Below, in pieces: positions 1-7,403 of a DNA stretch of 20,029 nucleotides (position 1 is the first letter of the stretch; every line of letters begins with the position of its first letter). Origin of the DNA: a virus. The stretch lies in the IMG/VR virus record IMGVR_UViG_3300042398_000065, positions 1 to 20,029 of that record. One strand, 5' to 3'. A program made the position numbers and the translations under genes. The notes beneath the pieces are model-generated. The model was not told where the DNA came from. It saw only the letters and a program-made list of their open reading frames with translations, and made no database searches.

Positions 1-221
1 CCCATCTCGATAAGAGCATGCAAAACATGTATCTTATAAATACTATTCGCGCTAGAAAACGTTTTGACAAATGGATCAAAATCGAGGACGATGCCGAAGT
101 GGAGATGGTGAAAGAGTATTATGGTTACAGCAATGACAAGGCTCGCCAAGCACTCACAATTCTCTCTGAAGAACAAAAAAAATATATAAAAGAGAAATTG
201 TTTAAAGGTGGTAAAAAATGA
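1..221 (+). CDS. 62: Sliding-clamp loader small subunit gp62, C-terminal part
   Basis: The reading frame is open to the left edge of the window, so only the last 70-odd residues are present. The visible stretch, with RARKRFDKWIKIEDDAEVE followed by a short helical tail, aligns with the C-terminal part of T4 gp62, where PRGKRYGKWAKLVED occupies the same place. In T4, gp62 forms the clamp loader with the ATPase gp44 and loads the gp45 clamp for the polymerase. The stop codon overlaps the regA start (ATGA at 218-221), the same 62-regA order as in T4. The internal ATG at 18 is probably not a start, because the homologous alignment continues upstream of it. The assignment rests on remembered homology plus synteny. 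Confidence 0.8.
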   Translation, partial: HLDKSMQNMYLINTIRARKRFDKWIKIEDDAEVEMVKEYYGYSNDKARQALTILSEEQKKYIKEKLFKGGKK

Positions 222-634
222 GCGAAGATTTTTTTGACATTGACTTTCCAGGGTACGCACCGCTGGAAGTCAACTTAAAGAATCCTGATGACTTCTTGAA
301 GGTTCGTGAGACCCTTTCCCGTATTGGTGTCGCATCAAGAAAAGAAAAGATTCTTTATCAATCATGTCACATTCTACACAAGCAGGGCAGATATTTCATC
401 GTGCACTTTAAAGAACTCTTTGCCTTGGATGGTAAAGATGCAGACTTTAGTGACAATGATTTACAACGTCGAAACACGGTAGCACATCTTCTTTCGGATT
501 GGGGATTAATTACTATTCTAAATCCAGAGATTCATGAAGATAAAGCACCACTAAATCAGATTAAAGTAATCGCGTTCAAGGAAAAGAATGAGTGGGAACT
601 TGTTCAGAAATATAACATTGGTCGCAAAAAATAA
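218..634 (+). CDS. regA: RegA translational repressor
   Basis: RegA is the T4-family RNA-binding protein that represses translation of early phage mRNAs by binding near their start codons. The 138-residue product matches T4 RegA (122 residues) almost throughout: NPDDFLKVRETLSRIG, then KILYQSCHILHKQGRYFIVHFKE, then HLLSDWGL, then FKEKNEWELVQKYNIG. It carries about 15 extra N-terminal residues (MSEDFFDIDFPGYA) compared with T4. The ATG overlaps the gp62 stop codon by the ATGA arrangement, which implies translational coupling. A strong terminator follows at 665-698 and closes the 44-62-regA transcript. Confidence 0.95.
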   Translation: MSEDFFDIDFPGYAPLEVNLKNPDDFLKVRETLSRIGVASRKEKILYQSCHILHKQGRYFIVHFKELFALDGKDADFSDNDLQRRNTVAHLLSDWGLITILNPEIHEDKAPLNQIKVIAFKEKNEWELVQKYNIGRKK

Positions 635-663
635 TTGACTTTCTTCTAAAAGTATAGTATAAA
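635..663 (+). promoter_or_regulatory. Sigma70-type promoter (also matches T4 late box)
   Basis: A TTGACT hexamer at 635-640 is followed after exactly 17 bases by TATAAA at 658-663. The -10 region is part of a perfect TATAAATA at 658-665, the T4 late promoter box, so it might be read both early and late. It shares the AAGTATAGTATA string at the same spacing with the promoter at 7980-8008. Transcription would start near 670, inside the stem of the adjacent terminator, and lead into hsp20. Confidence 0.7.
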
Positions 664-664
664 T

Positions 665-698
665 AAAGGGTGGAGTGCTTCGGACTCCACTCTTTTTT
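665..698 (+). terminator. Intrinsic terminator after regA
   Basis: The left arm at 665-676 pairs with the right arm at 684-695 (AAAGGGTGGAGT with ACTCCACTCTTT, one G-U pair). The loop is closed as a C(TTCG)G tetraloop with one bulged G at 677, and T-rich sequence runs through 691-698. This is a strong Rho-independent terminator for transcripts arriving from gp62-regA. It overlaps the start site of the promoter at 635-663. Confidence 0.85.
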
Positions 699-724
699 AA
701 TCTCGCTACAATAGGAGAACAATT

Positions 725-1213
725 ATGAAATTTAATACAACTAATTTGGCAGACTTCGACCGTTATTTCGTTGGCGCAGATCGCGTCATGAAAAGATTAG
801 CAGATATTGCTGATCAATCGTCGCAAATGATGCCAATTAAATATCCCCCATACAATATCAAGAAAGTCGATGAAGATCGCTACGTAATCGAACTGGCAGT
901 TGCTGGTTTCGGTAAGTCGGACATTGATATTGAATTGCAAGAAGGCAAGTTGTCCATCAAAGGAAACTGTGAAACGCCTGATCCAGAGCAATATCTTTAC
1001 AAGGGAATTGCTGAGCGAGGATTCAAACGCGAATTTACTCTCGCCGACAATGTTGAAGTAAAGAGTTCTTCACTGGTCAATGGTATGCTCAAGATCTTTC
1101 TTGAGGCATTTATTCCAGAAGAAAAGAAAGCAAAGAAAATCGACATCACTGATGAGGATACTGAATATCCATCGCAAGCTGCCGAATTCTTAGCAGAAGG
1201 TAAAACAAAGTAA
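725..1213 (+). CDS. hsp20: Hsp20 / alpha-crystallin small heat-shock protein
   Basis: This is a 162-residue small heat-shock protein, an ATP-independent holdase that keeps unfolding proteins soluble. The alpha-crystallin domain lies at about residues 40-140. It begins YPPYNIKKVDEDRYVIELAV, continues through GKLSIKG and GIAERGFKREF, and ends with the typical SLVNGMLKIFL strand and the charged tail EEKKAKKIDI. A good ribosome site (AGGAG at 714-718) precedes the ATG. Marine T4-like phages commonly carry hsp20 near the replication genes, and its job there is thought to be protection of phage or host proteins during infection. It probably has its own transcript from the 635-663 promoter. The family call is firm; the role in the phage is inferred. 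Confidence 0.93.
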   Translation: MKFNTTNLADFDRYFVGADRVMKRLADIADQSSQMMPIKYPPYNIKKVDEDRYVIELAVAGFGKSDIDIELQEGKLSIKGNCETPDPEQYLYKGIAERGFKREFTLADNVEVKSSSLVNGMLKIFLEAFIPEEKKAKKIDITDEDTEYPSQAAEFLAEGKTK

Positions 1214-1221
1214 TTTAAATC

Positions 1222-1250
1222 TGGTGGGTGGGATTAATTCTCACCCACCA
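1222..1250 (+). other. Stable RNA hairpin after hsp20
   Basis: A perfect 9-bp inverted repeat (TGGTGGGTG at 1222-1230, CACCCACCA at 1242-1250) can be extended inward to about 12 pairs with a TTAAT loop. No T-run follows, so it is not a classical intrinsic terminator. It sits 9 bases after the hsp20 stop and about 20 bases before the next start. It could attenuate transcription, stabilise the hsp20 mRNA 3' end, or mark an RNA-processing site. Confidence 0.55.
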
Positions 1251-1270
1251 ATAACAATGAAAGTGAATAC

Positions 1271-1570
1271 ATGAGCAATATTAGATGTTTGAAACTACTA
1301 AGTGGTGATGAAATTATCGCTGATATTGATGAGACAATTGATGGTCTTATTATTTTAAAGAAACCTATGCAGATTATGATGATTCCGAATCCAAATAATC
1401 AATTCGGTATAGGTCTAGCACCATTCTGCCCGTACGCAAAAGATGATATGGTTCCTCTACGTTCTGGCGCAGTTATCACAGTTTTTGAACCAGAGACTGG
1501 CATGTTAAACGAGTATAATTCTCGCTACGGTTCAGGTCTGGTTGTTCCAGAAAGTAAAATTATCATATGA
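1271..1570 (+). CDS. Conserved phage hypothetical protein, possible Sm-like fold
   Basis: The product has 99 residues and no recognised catalytic motif. It starts SNIRCLKLLSGDEIIADIDE, continues with GLIILKKPMQIMMIP, and ends with AVITVFEPETGMLNEYN. This pattern of short beta strands with a GDEIIADI turn resembles small Sm/LSM-like proteins that occur near replication genes in marine T4-like phages. The fold suggestion comes from pattern memory, not a search. Its stop overlaps the nuclease start (ATGA at 1567-1570), so the two are probably translated together. There is only a weak ribosome site upstream. Function is unknown. Confidence 0.7.
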   Translation: MSNIRCLKLLSGDEIIADIDETIDGLIILKKPMQIMMIPNPNNQFGIGLAPFCPYAKDDMVPLRSGAVITVFEPETGMLNEYNSRYGSGLVVPESKIII

Positions 1571-2211
1571 AACCATTAATCGCTCTCGCATTATTCCTGA
1601 TTCCAGGAACAGCATTCGCTTCTCCATGTGATCAGTTCTATCCGAATGGTAAGGAAATCGTAGTTCCAAACACTAAGGTTCTCTGCAACTCATTCTTCGC
1701 AATTGTATATGATGATGAGCGCAATGCTAATATCTTTTCGACCGAAATCGCACAAGAACGTTTGAAGAAAACTCCACGTACTGACGACTTCCGTGCTGAT
1801 AAGCGCATCGCTGACTCACCAACACCTGCTGACTATACCAACTCTGGTTATGACCGTGGGCACATGGTTCCTGCAGCAAATGCTGATGATCCAAACGAGA
1901 TGTCAGATACTTTCTTTATGACCAACATGACACCGCAGTTGCCTTCTGTCAATCGTGTCGCTTGGAAAAATCTAGAAGAACGTATTCGTTCCGTTCCTTT
2001 CAAGTGGGTTGTAACTGGTGCACATTACTCTGCGACGCCCAAAGTAATTGGCAAGAACAAGGTTCCAGTTCCAGACTTTCTTTACAAGGTTGCATTCTTC
2101 GAGAGTGGAAACGTTGCAGTCTATATCGTAGACAATCTAGTTCCCAAGTCACAGGTTTCAACTATGAAACTGGAAGAGTTAGAAGCAAAGATAGGATATA
2201 AGTTACGATAA
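1567..2211 (+). CDS. Exported DNA/RNA non-specific endonuclease (beta-beta-alpha-metal family)
   Basis: This 214-residue nuclease of the EndA/NucA/Serratia family cleaves DNA and RNA without sequence preference. The first 19 residues, MKPLIALALFLIPGTAFAS, form a textbook Sec signal peptide with a likely cut near Ala18, so the enzyme should act in the periplasm or outside the cell. The catalytic DRGH motif is at residues 96-99 (general-base His99). The metal-site block TNMTPQ...NRVAWKNLEE follows at 119-138, with Asn129 as the expected metal ligand and Glu137 in the position corresponding to the Serratia nuclease glutamate. Cys21 and Cys40 could form a disulfide, which fits export. It is coupled to the upstream small gene and sits just before gp43. 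An exported nuclease might scavenge DNA, exclude superinfecting phage DNA, or degrade competitor DNA; these roles are inferred. Confidence 0.88.
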   Translation: MKPLIALALFLIPGTAFASPCDQFYPNGKEIVVPNTKVLCNSFFAIVYDDERNANIFSTEIAQERLKKTPRTDDFRADKRIADSPTPADYTNSGYDRGHMVPAANADDPNEMSDTFFMTNMTPQLPSVNRVAWKNLEERIRSVPFKWVVTGAHYSATPKVIGKNKVPVPDFLYKVAFFESGNVAVYIVDNLVPKSQVSTMKLEELEAKIGYKLR

Positions 2212-2216
2212 ATCCC

Positions 2217-2245
2217 TTTACTTTTGTTATGTTTTATAGTATAGT
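2217..2245 (+). promoter_or_regulatory. Promoter for DNA polymerase gene
   Basis: TTTACT at 2217-2222 is separated by 17 bases from TATAGT at 2240-2245, inside TTTATAGTATAGTAG. It shares the TATAGTATA core and the spacing with the promoters at 635-663 and 7980-8008. Transcription would begin about 18 bases before the gp43 ATG at 2270. A GAGGGA ribosome site lies at 2259-2264. Confidence 0.65.
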
Positions 2246-2269
2246 AGTATTTGATGATGAGGGATTTTT

Positions 2270-4804
2270 ATGAAGTTTTATACATGCGCACACCAATATG
2301 GTTCCAAGGTTTTAGTCCGAGGCGTCCATAACGGTGTGCGTTTTACCAAACGAGATGACTTTAGTCCCACCCTGTTTGTAAAATCCAAGGGTGGTGAAGA
2401 AACAGAATACAAGTCTTTGTATGGAGACAACCTCCAACCGATTGACTTTGAAGATAACAATGCTGCCAAGCAATTTGTCCAGGCATACGGTCAAGTAGAC
2501 AACTTTGAAATCTTTGGGCAGACCAACTATGGTTACCAATACATTACAAAGAAGTATCCTGGAGAAATTCAGTGGGATATTTCCCAACTGAACATTCAGA
2601 CTATCGATATTGAAACGTCATCGGAACATGGGTTTCCTGATGTTCAAAATCCTATAGAAGAAATTCTCCTGATCACGGTTAAGAATCTCATCACTCGCCA
2701 GATTGTAACCTTTGGGTGTAAGGATTTTGATGACAAGTGTGAGGAAATCGAGAAACTTCGCGCCCAAGGCAACAGGTTTTTGTATGTCAAGTGCGACAAT
2801 GAGCGCGACCTACTAGAAACTTTTCTGCGTTTCTATTCTGAGAATTACCCTGACATTATTACAGGTTGGAACTGCGACCTATTCGATATTGCATATCTAA
2901 TCTCTCGTGTTGAACGTCTGTTCTGCACCGAAGAAGATAACACAATGAAAAAGAAGTTCTCTCCTTGGGGATTGGTTCGCCGTAAGAATGTAACGATCAT
3001 GGGTCGTGAACATGTGTCGTATGAAATTACTGGTGTGGCGATTATTGATTACATCGATCTCTATAAAAAGTTTACCTATACTCGCCGAGAGAGTTATAAA
3101 CTTGATTACATTGGCGAGGTGGAACTTGGTCTTAAGAAGATGGATAATCCATATGAGACTTTCCGCGAATTTTATGTTAAGGACTGGCAGAAATTTGTAG
3201 AGTATAACGTTCGAGACGTTGAGATCGTCGATGCTCTAGAGCATAAGATGAAACTGGTCGAGTTGATTCTTACAATGGCATACGATGCTAAGTGTAACTT
3301 CAACGATGTATTCTCTCAGGTTCGCACTTGGGATTGTATCATCTATAACCACCTTCACAATCAGAATATTCAGATTCCTCAGAAGAAAGAGAATCGTGGG
3401 CGATCTATTGAAGGTGCGTACGTTCAGCAACCAAAACCAGGACAGTATGACTGGGTGGTTTCATTCGATGCGACCTCGCTGTATCCATCAATTATCATGC
3501 AGTATAATCAGTCACCCGAAACGTTTGTTCAAGGTGAAGTCAAAGATACCACGGTAAATGGTTTGTTGGAAAATCGATACGATCTTTCCGATCTTAAAGA
3601 CAAAGACTATACCATGACTTCGAATGGTTACTGCTATACTCGCGAGAAGCAAGGTAAGTTTCCTGAGATTGTTCAGAAATTCTTCGACGATCGTCAGCGA
3701 TACAAGAAACTGATGATTGCAGCAGAGAAAGAATACGAAAAAACTAAGAATCCCAAACTGAAGAATGACATCTCAAAGTATAACAACTTTCAGATGGCAA
3801 GAAAAATTCAGTTGAACTCGTTGTTCGGTGCATGGGGTAACGAATACTTCCGTTATTATGATTCTCGTATTGCCGAGGGAATCACTATGACTGGTCAGTT
3901 TATCATCCGTAAAGTCGGTGAAGCATTGGACGAATATCTTAACAAGGTCGTGGGAACAAATGGACACAACTACTCTTTCTACTCTGATACTGATTCTTGT
4001 TACATTTCCTTGGACCCTCTTGTTCGTAAGTATTATGGCAATCTGGATCGCGATAAACTCATTGATGTTCTCGATAAAATCTGCGAAGAGAAAATCACAG
4101 AGACAATCAACAAAAGTTGCGATCAACTTGCGAACTACACGAACGCATTTCAAAAGAAGATTATCTTCAAACGTGAGGCAATCGCGGAACGTGGTCTCTG
4201 GGTTGCAAAGAAAAGGTATGCGCTCAATGTCTACGATAACGAAGGCGTCCGATACAAAGATCCGAAACTCAAAGTCATGGGTCTCGAGATTGTTCGTTCC
4301 TCGACTCCTGCTCCTGTTCGGGAAAGTCTCAAGGAAGCAGTAAGACTTTGTTTGACGACAGACGAACATACTCTTCAACAGTTTATTGATCATACTCGTG
4401 CACTATTCAATAAAATGGAACCTGAACAGATTGCGTTTCCTCGGAGCGTAAATGGATTGGCGAAGTATACGTCACGAGCAGACATCTATGCTAAGGGAAC
4501 ACCAATGCATGTTCGTGGTGCGTTGATGTATAATCATCTTCTTGAGAAACATAATCTTACTATGAAGTATGAAGAAATACAAGAAGGAGAGAAGATTAAG
4601 TTTCTATACTTAAAGGAACCGAATACTATTCGTGAAAATTGTATTGCATTTATTGGTAAAATACCAAAAGAGCTTGACATACATAGATATGTAGACTATA
4701 ATACAATGTTCGAGAAGAGTTTCTTGGAACCGATTAAACAAATTATTGAAGGTCTTGGTTGGGAAACTGAAAAGACCGCAACACTGGAGGATTTATTTGG
4801 ATGA
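2270..4804 (+). CDS. 43: Family B DNA polymerase gp43
   Basis: This is the replicative DNA polymerase with proofreading, 844 residues against 898 in T4, and intact in one frame. The 3'-5' exonuclease is shown by TIDIETSS (Asp113, Glu115), the NCDLFDIAYL motif near residue 201 and YNVRDVEIVDAL near residue 316. The polymerase domain has motif A FDATSLYPS near residue 400, motif B KIQLNSLFGAWGN near residue 515 (Phe where many relatives have Tyr), and motif C YSDTDS near residue 571. KKRYAL follows at about residue 647. The C-terminus ends TLEDLFG, like the clamp-binding tail of T4-type polymerases. It has its own promoter, and its stop overlaps the uvsX ATG (ATGA). No intein or split is visible. 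Confidence 0.98.
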   Translation: MKFYTCAHQYGSKVLVRGVHNGVRFTKRDDFSPTLFVKSKGGEETEYKSLYGDNLQPIDFEDNNAAKQFVQAYGQVDNFEIFGQTNYGYQYITKKYPGEIQWDISQLNIQTIDIETSSEHGFPDVQNPIEEILLITVKNLITRQIVTFGCKDFDDKCEEIEKLRAQGNRFLYVKCDNERDLLETFLRFYSENYPDIITGWNCDLFDIAYLISRVERLFCTEEDNTMKKKFSPWGLVRRKNVTIMGREHVSYEITGVAIIDYIDLYKKFTYTRRESYKLDYIGEVELGLKKMDNPYETFREFYVKDWQKFVEYNVRDVEIVDALEHKMKLVELILTMAYDAKCNFNDVFSQVRTWDCIIYNHLHNQNIQIPQKKENRGRSIEGAYVQQPKPGQYDWVVSFDATSLYPSIIMQYNQSPETFVQGEVKDTTVNGLLENRYDLSDLKDKDYTMTSNGYCYTREKQGKFPEIVQKFFDDRQRYKKLMIAAEKEYEKTKNPKLKNDISKYNNFQMARKIQLNSLFGAWGNEYFRYYDSRIAEGITMTGQFIIRKVGEALDEYLNKVVGTNGHNYSFYSDTDSCYISLDPLVRKYYGNLDRDKLIDVLDKICEEKITETINKSCDQLANYTNAFQKKIIFKREAIAERGLWVAKKRYALNVYDNEGVRYKDPKLKVMGLEIVRSSTPAPVRESLKEAVRLCLTTDEHTLQQFIDHTRALFNKMEPEQIAFPRSVNGLAKYTSRADIYAKGTPMHVRGALMYNHLLEKHNLTMKYEEIQEGEKIKFLYLKEPNTIRENCIAFIGKIPKELDIHRYVDYNTMFEKSFLEPIKQIIEGLGWETEKTATLEDLFG

Positions 4805-5871
4805 ATGCACTAATTGATAAAATTAAAAAGAACAGCACTATTAAAGAGACTAACGTTCTCTCTAAGAGTAAGTTGTTTAGTACGAAGGATCTGATCCAGA
4901 CATCAGTTCCTGCGTTGAATGTCGCCCTGTCTGGTAAACTTGATGGCGGTCTGACTCCAGGTCTGACTGTCTTTGCTGGTCCATCGAAGCACTTCAAGAC
5001 TGCGTTCGCGATGATGCTAGTCAAGAGTTTCCAAACAAAGTATCCTGATGGTGTCATTCTGTTCTATGACTCTGAGTTTGGTGCACCACAATCATACTTC
5101 GAGAACTTTGGTATTAATACTGACATGGTTATTCACACACCAATCACTGACATTGAACAGTTGAAGCATGATGTGATGCAGCAGATTAATCAATTTGAAC
5201 GTGGCGATAACGTTATGATTGTTGTTGACTCTGTTGGTAACTTGGCATCTAAGAAGGAAGTCGATGATGCTCTCGACGGTAAATCAGTTGCTGACATGAC
5301 TCGTGCCAAGCAGATGAAGTCACTGTTCCGTATGATCACACCGCACCTTACCATTAAGGATATTCCTATGGTCGTAGTCAATCATACTTACATGGAAATT
5401 GGTATGTTCCCCAAGGCAATCGTGTCAGGTGGAACTGGTATCTACTACTCTGCTGATAACATCTTCATCATTGGTCGCCAGCAAGAGAAGCAAGGCACAG
5501 AGGTGATTGGTTACAACTTCATTATCAATGTCGAGAAGTCTCGTTACGTTCGCGAGAAGTCTAAGATTCCGATTGAAGTTACCTTCGAAGGTGGTATCAG
5601 TAAGTGGTCTGGTCTACTAGACATTGCACTGGAATCTGGGCACGTTACTAAACCTTCTAATGGTTGGTATCAAAAGACTGGCGAAGAAAAGAAGTATCGT
5701 CTGAATGATACTTACAATAAGGAATTCTGGATGCCTGTTCTGACCGACCCAACGTTCGGCGAGTGGATTGAAAATCGTTATCGCATGGGCAATGGACAAA
5801 TGATGGAGGGTGACAATGTGGACATTTCTGATGAAGATATTTCAGAAGAATACGAAAATCAAGATATGTGA
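4801..5871 (+). CDS. uvsX: UvsX RecA-like recombinase
   Basis: UvsX is the phage strand-exchange ATPase used in recombination-dependent replication and repair. The product has 356 residues; T4 UvsX has 391. The Walker A motif GPSKHFKT is at residues 60-67, with the unusual SK-x-FK form also seen in T4 UvsX. Walker B is VMIVVDS at 138-144, followed by VGNLASKKEVDDA. The C-terminus is acidic (NVDISDEDISEEYENQD), as in T4, where the tail modulates DNA binding. The start overlaps the gp43 stop by four bases, with a GGAGGA ribosome site inside the gp43 end. The last 56 bases overlap the next small gene in another frame. Confidence 0.96.
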   Translation: MNALIDKIKKNSTIKETNVLSKSKLFSTKDLIQTSVPALNVALSGKLDGGLTPGLTVFAGPSKHFKTAFAMMLVKSFQTKYPDGVILFYDSEFGAPQSYFENFGINTDMVIHTPITDIEQLKHDVMQQINQFERGDNVMIVVDSVGNLASKKEVDDALDGKSVADMTRAKQMKSLFRMITPHLTIKDIPMVVVNHTYMEIGMFPKAIVSGGTGIYYSADNIFIIGRQQEKQGTEVIGYNFIINVEKSRYVREKSKIPIEVTFEGGISKWSGLLDIALESGHVTKPSNGWYQKTGEEKKYRLNDTYNKEFWMPVLTDPTFGEWIENRYRMGNGQMMEGDNVDISDEDISEEYENQDM

Positions 5872-6046
5872 TCAATGCGGGGTCGCTCTGAAAAAGAACG
5901 ACCCTGCTATTTGCCTTCACGGTATCGAAGAGGGTCTCGAGTATGAGATCTTTGTTTGTGAACCATGTTGCATTAAAATTGCACATGAATATGATGAAAT
6001 AGAGGATTTAAAAGTTGCAGAAGATCGAGACGATTATACTGAGTAA
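5816..6046 (+). CDS. Small Cys-rich (putative zinc-binding) protein between uvsX and gp41
   Basis: The product has 76 residues from the ATG at 5816. I chose this start because GGAGG at 5805-5809 lies six bases upstream. A GTG at 5810 and an ATG at 5831 are alternatives. Two CxxC pairs, CDQC and later CEPC (with a further Cys beside it), flank a short beta-like stretch and suggest a small zinc ribbon or knuckle, followed by an acidic tail. It overlaps the end of uvsX by 56 bases in a different frame, and its last codons overlap the gp41 start, so the three are probably translationally linked. T4 has gene 40 at this position, but I see no resemblance to it. Function is unknown; a role as a replication or repair accessory protein is only suggested by position. 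Confidence 0.7.
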   Translation: MWTFLMKIFQKNTKIKICDQCGVALKKNDPAICLHGIEEGLEYEIFVCEPCCIKIAHEYDEIEDLKVAEDRDDYTE

Positions 6047-7403
6047 ATTGTTTTCTGATGAAGACTATGCTCGCAAGGTAATTCCATTCATAACACCAGA
6101 ATATTTCCACGATACTTCCGAGCGCAAGATTTTTAATTATGCCAGAGAGTTTATCGAGAAGTATAATTCACTGCCGACAGTCGAAGCAATTGAAATCGCA
6201 GTGCAGAATGACCGTGGTATAAACGAAAATGAATTTAAAAGTATCAATGAGAAACTGACGCATCTTGATGATTCTCTTGATGTGAATGAGAAGTGGTTGC
6301 TTGAAGAAACTGAGAAGTTCTGTAAGGACAAGGCAGTTTACAATGCAATCATGCAATCGATTCAGATTATTGATGGTGATGATAAGCAACACACTCAGGA
6401 TGGTATCCCGTCCATTCTTCAGGATGCATTGAGTGTTTGTTTCGACAATAACGTCGGGCACGATTACCTTGATAATTCTGACTCGCGATATGACTATTAT
6501 CATCGTGTCGAGAACAAGTTACCTTTCGATCTTGACATGTTCAACAAGATTACCAATGGTGGTCTGCCAAATAAGACTTTGAATATTGCGCTTGCTGGCA
6601 CTGGTGTTGGTAAGTCTTTGTTCATGTGTCACATGGCAGCAGGTGCCTTGGGTCAGGGTAAGAACGTTCTGTATATCACCATGGAAATGGCAGAAGAACG
6701 TATCGCTGAACGTATCGATGCGAACTTGATGAACGTAAACATTCAGGATCTAAAGGATCTGTCAAAGTCCATGTTCGATAATCGGATTGATAAGATTAAG
6801 AAAAAGACTGAAGGTAAACTGATCATCAAGGAGTATCCTACTGCTAGTGCGCATGTCGGTCACTTCAAAGCATTGCTAAACGAACTACAACTGAAGCGCA
6901 ACTTTAATCCTGATATTATTTTCGTTGATTATCTTAACATCTGTGCATCCAGTCGATTCAAAGCAGGTGCTGGTGTCAACTCTTATACATATGTCAAGGC
7001 GATTGCTGAAGAACTTCGTGGGTTCGCAGTTGAGTTTGATTTACCTGTTGTTTCTGCCACCCAAACTACTCGTGGTGGATATGCGAACAGTGATGTGGAT
7101 CTGACTGATACTTCGGAATCATTCGGATTGCCAGCGACTGCTGACTTGATGTTTGCTCTCATCTCTACTGAAGAACTCGAGAACATGGGGCAACTTATGG
7201 TCAAGCAGTTGAAGAATCGCTATAATGATCCTGCTATAAATAAAAGGTTCATGGTTGGGATCGACCGTGGTAAAATGAAACTGTATGATCTAGAGTTATC
7301 TGCTCAACAAGGTATCACCGATTCAGGACAAGATGCTGTTCCTGTATTTGAGCGAACTCCATCTGGATCTCGAACGAGGGAGATGTCTAAATTTGACTTC
7401 TAA
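6015..7403 (+). CDS. 41: Replicative DNA helicase gp41 (DnaB type)
   Basis: This is the hexameric 5'-3' replication fork helicase that works with a primase, 462 residues and close to T4 gp41 (475). The N-terminal part (TIILSKLFSDEDYARKVIPF) matches the T4 start region. Walker A AGTGVGKSLF is near residues 194-203, MEMAEERIAERIDANL follows, Walker B is IIFVDYLNIC near residue 305, and the conserved GLPATADLMFALI block is near residue 375. A stop codon at 6009-6011 lies just upstream in frame, so the start must be the TTG at 6015. GAGG at 6002-6005 gives a nine-base spacing, and the alignment begins exactly here. It overlaps the preceding small gene by 32 bases. Confidence 0.96.
   Translation: MQKIETIILSKLFSDEDYARKVIPFITPEYFHDTSERKIFNYAREFIEKYNSLPTVEAIEIAVQNDRGINENEFKSINEKLTHLDDSLDVNEKWLLEETEKFCKDKAVYNAIMQSIQIIDGDDKQHTQDGIPSILQDALSVCFDNNVGHDYLDNSDSRYDYYHRVENKLPFDLDMFNKITNGGLPNKTLNIALAGTGVGKSLFMCHMAAGALGQGKNVLYITMEMAEERIAERIDANLMNVNIQDLKDLSKSMFDNRIDKIKKKTEGKLIIKEYPTASAHVGHFKALLNELQLKRNFNPDIIFVDYLNICASSRFKAGAGVNSYTYVKAIAEELRGFAVEFDLPVVSATQTTRGGYANSDVDLTDTSESFGLPATADLMFALISTEELENMGQLMVKQLKNRYNDPAINKRFMVGIDRGKMKLYDLELSAQQGITDSGQDAVPVFERTPSGSRTREMSKFDF

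Noticed and set aside
35-42. TATAAATA inside gp62
   Set aside because: It lies in coding sequence with no gene start at the expected distance; at least one match is expected by chance in 20 kb of this composition.
2210-2267. Inverted repeat AAATCCC / GGGATTT around the gp43 promoter
   Set aside because: The arms are only 7 bp and 44 bases apart, and the right arm is largely the ribosome site and leader. A RegA or gp43 operator is conceivable but I see no real structure.
3918-4343. Second-frame open reading frame of 141 codons on the + strand inside gp43
   Set aside because: Composition is random-like and basic with no motif, and gp43 coding fully explains the region. Unlike the nested spanin, it has no lipobox or family pattern.
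3773-4393. Long open frame on the minus strand (206 codons) inside gp43
   Set aside because: It lies entirely opposite conserved polymerase motifs, has no ribosome site or family resemblance, and the whole window is coded on the + strand.
7235-7242. TATAAATA inside gp41
   Set aside because: The next start is about 150 bases away and the bases are explained by coding. A late promoter for the dioxygenase is possible but not supported.
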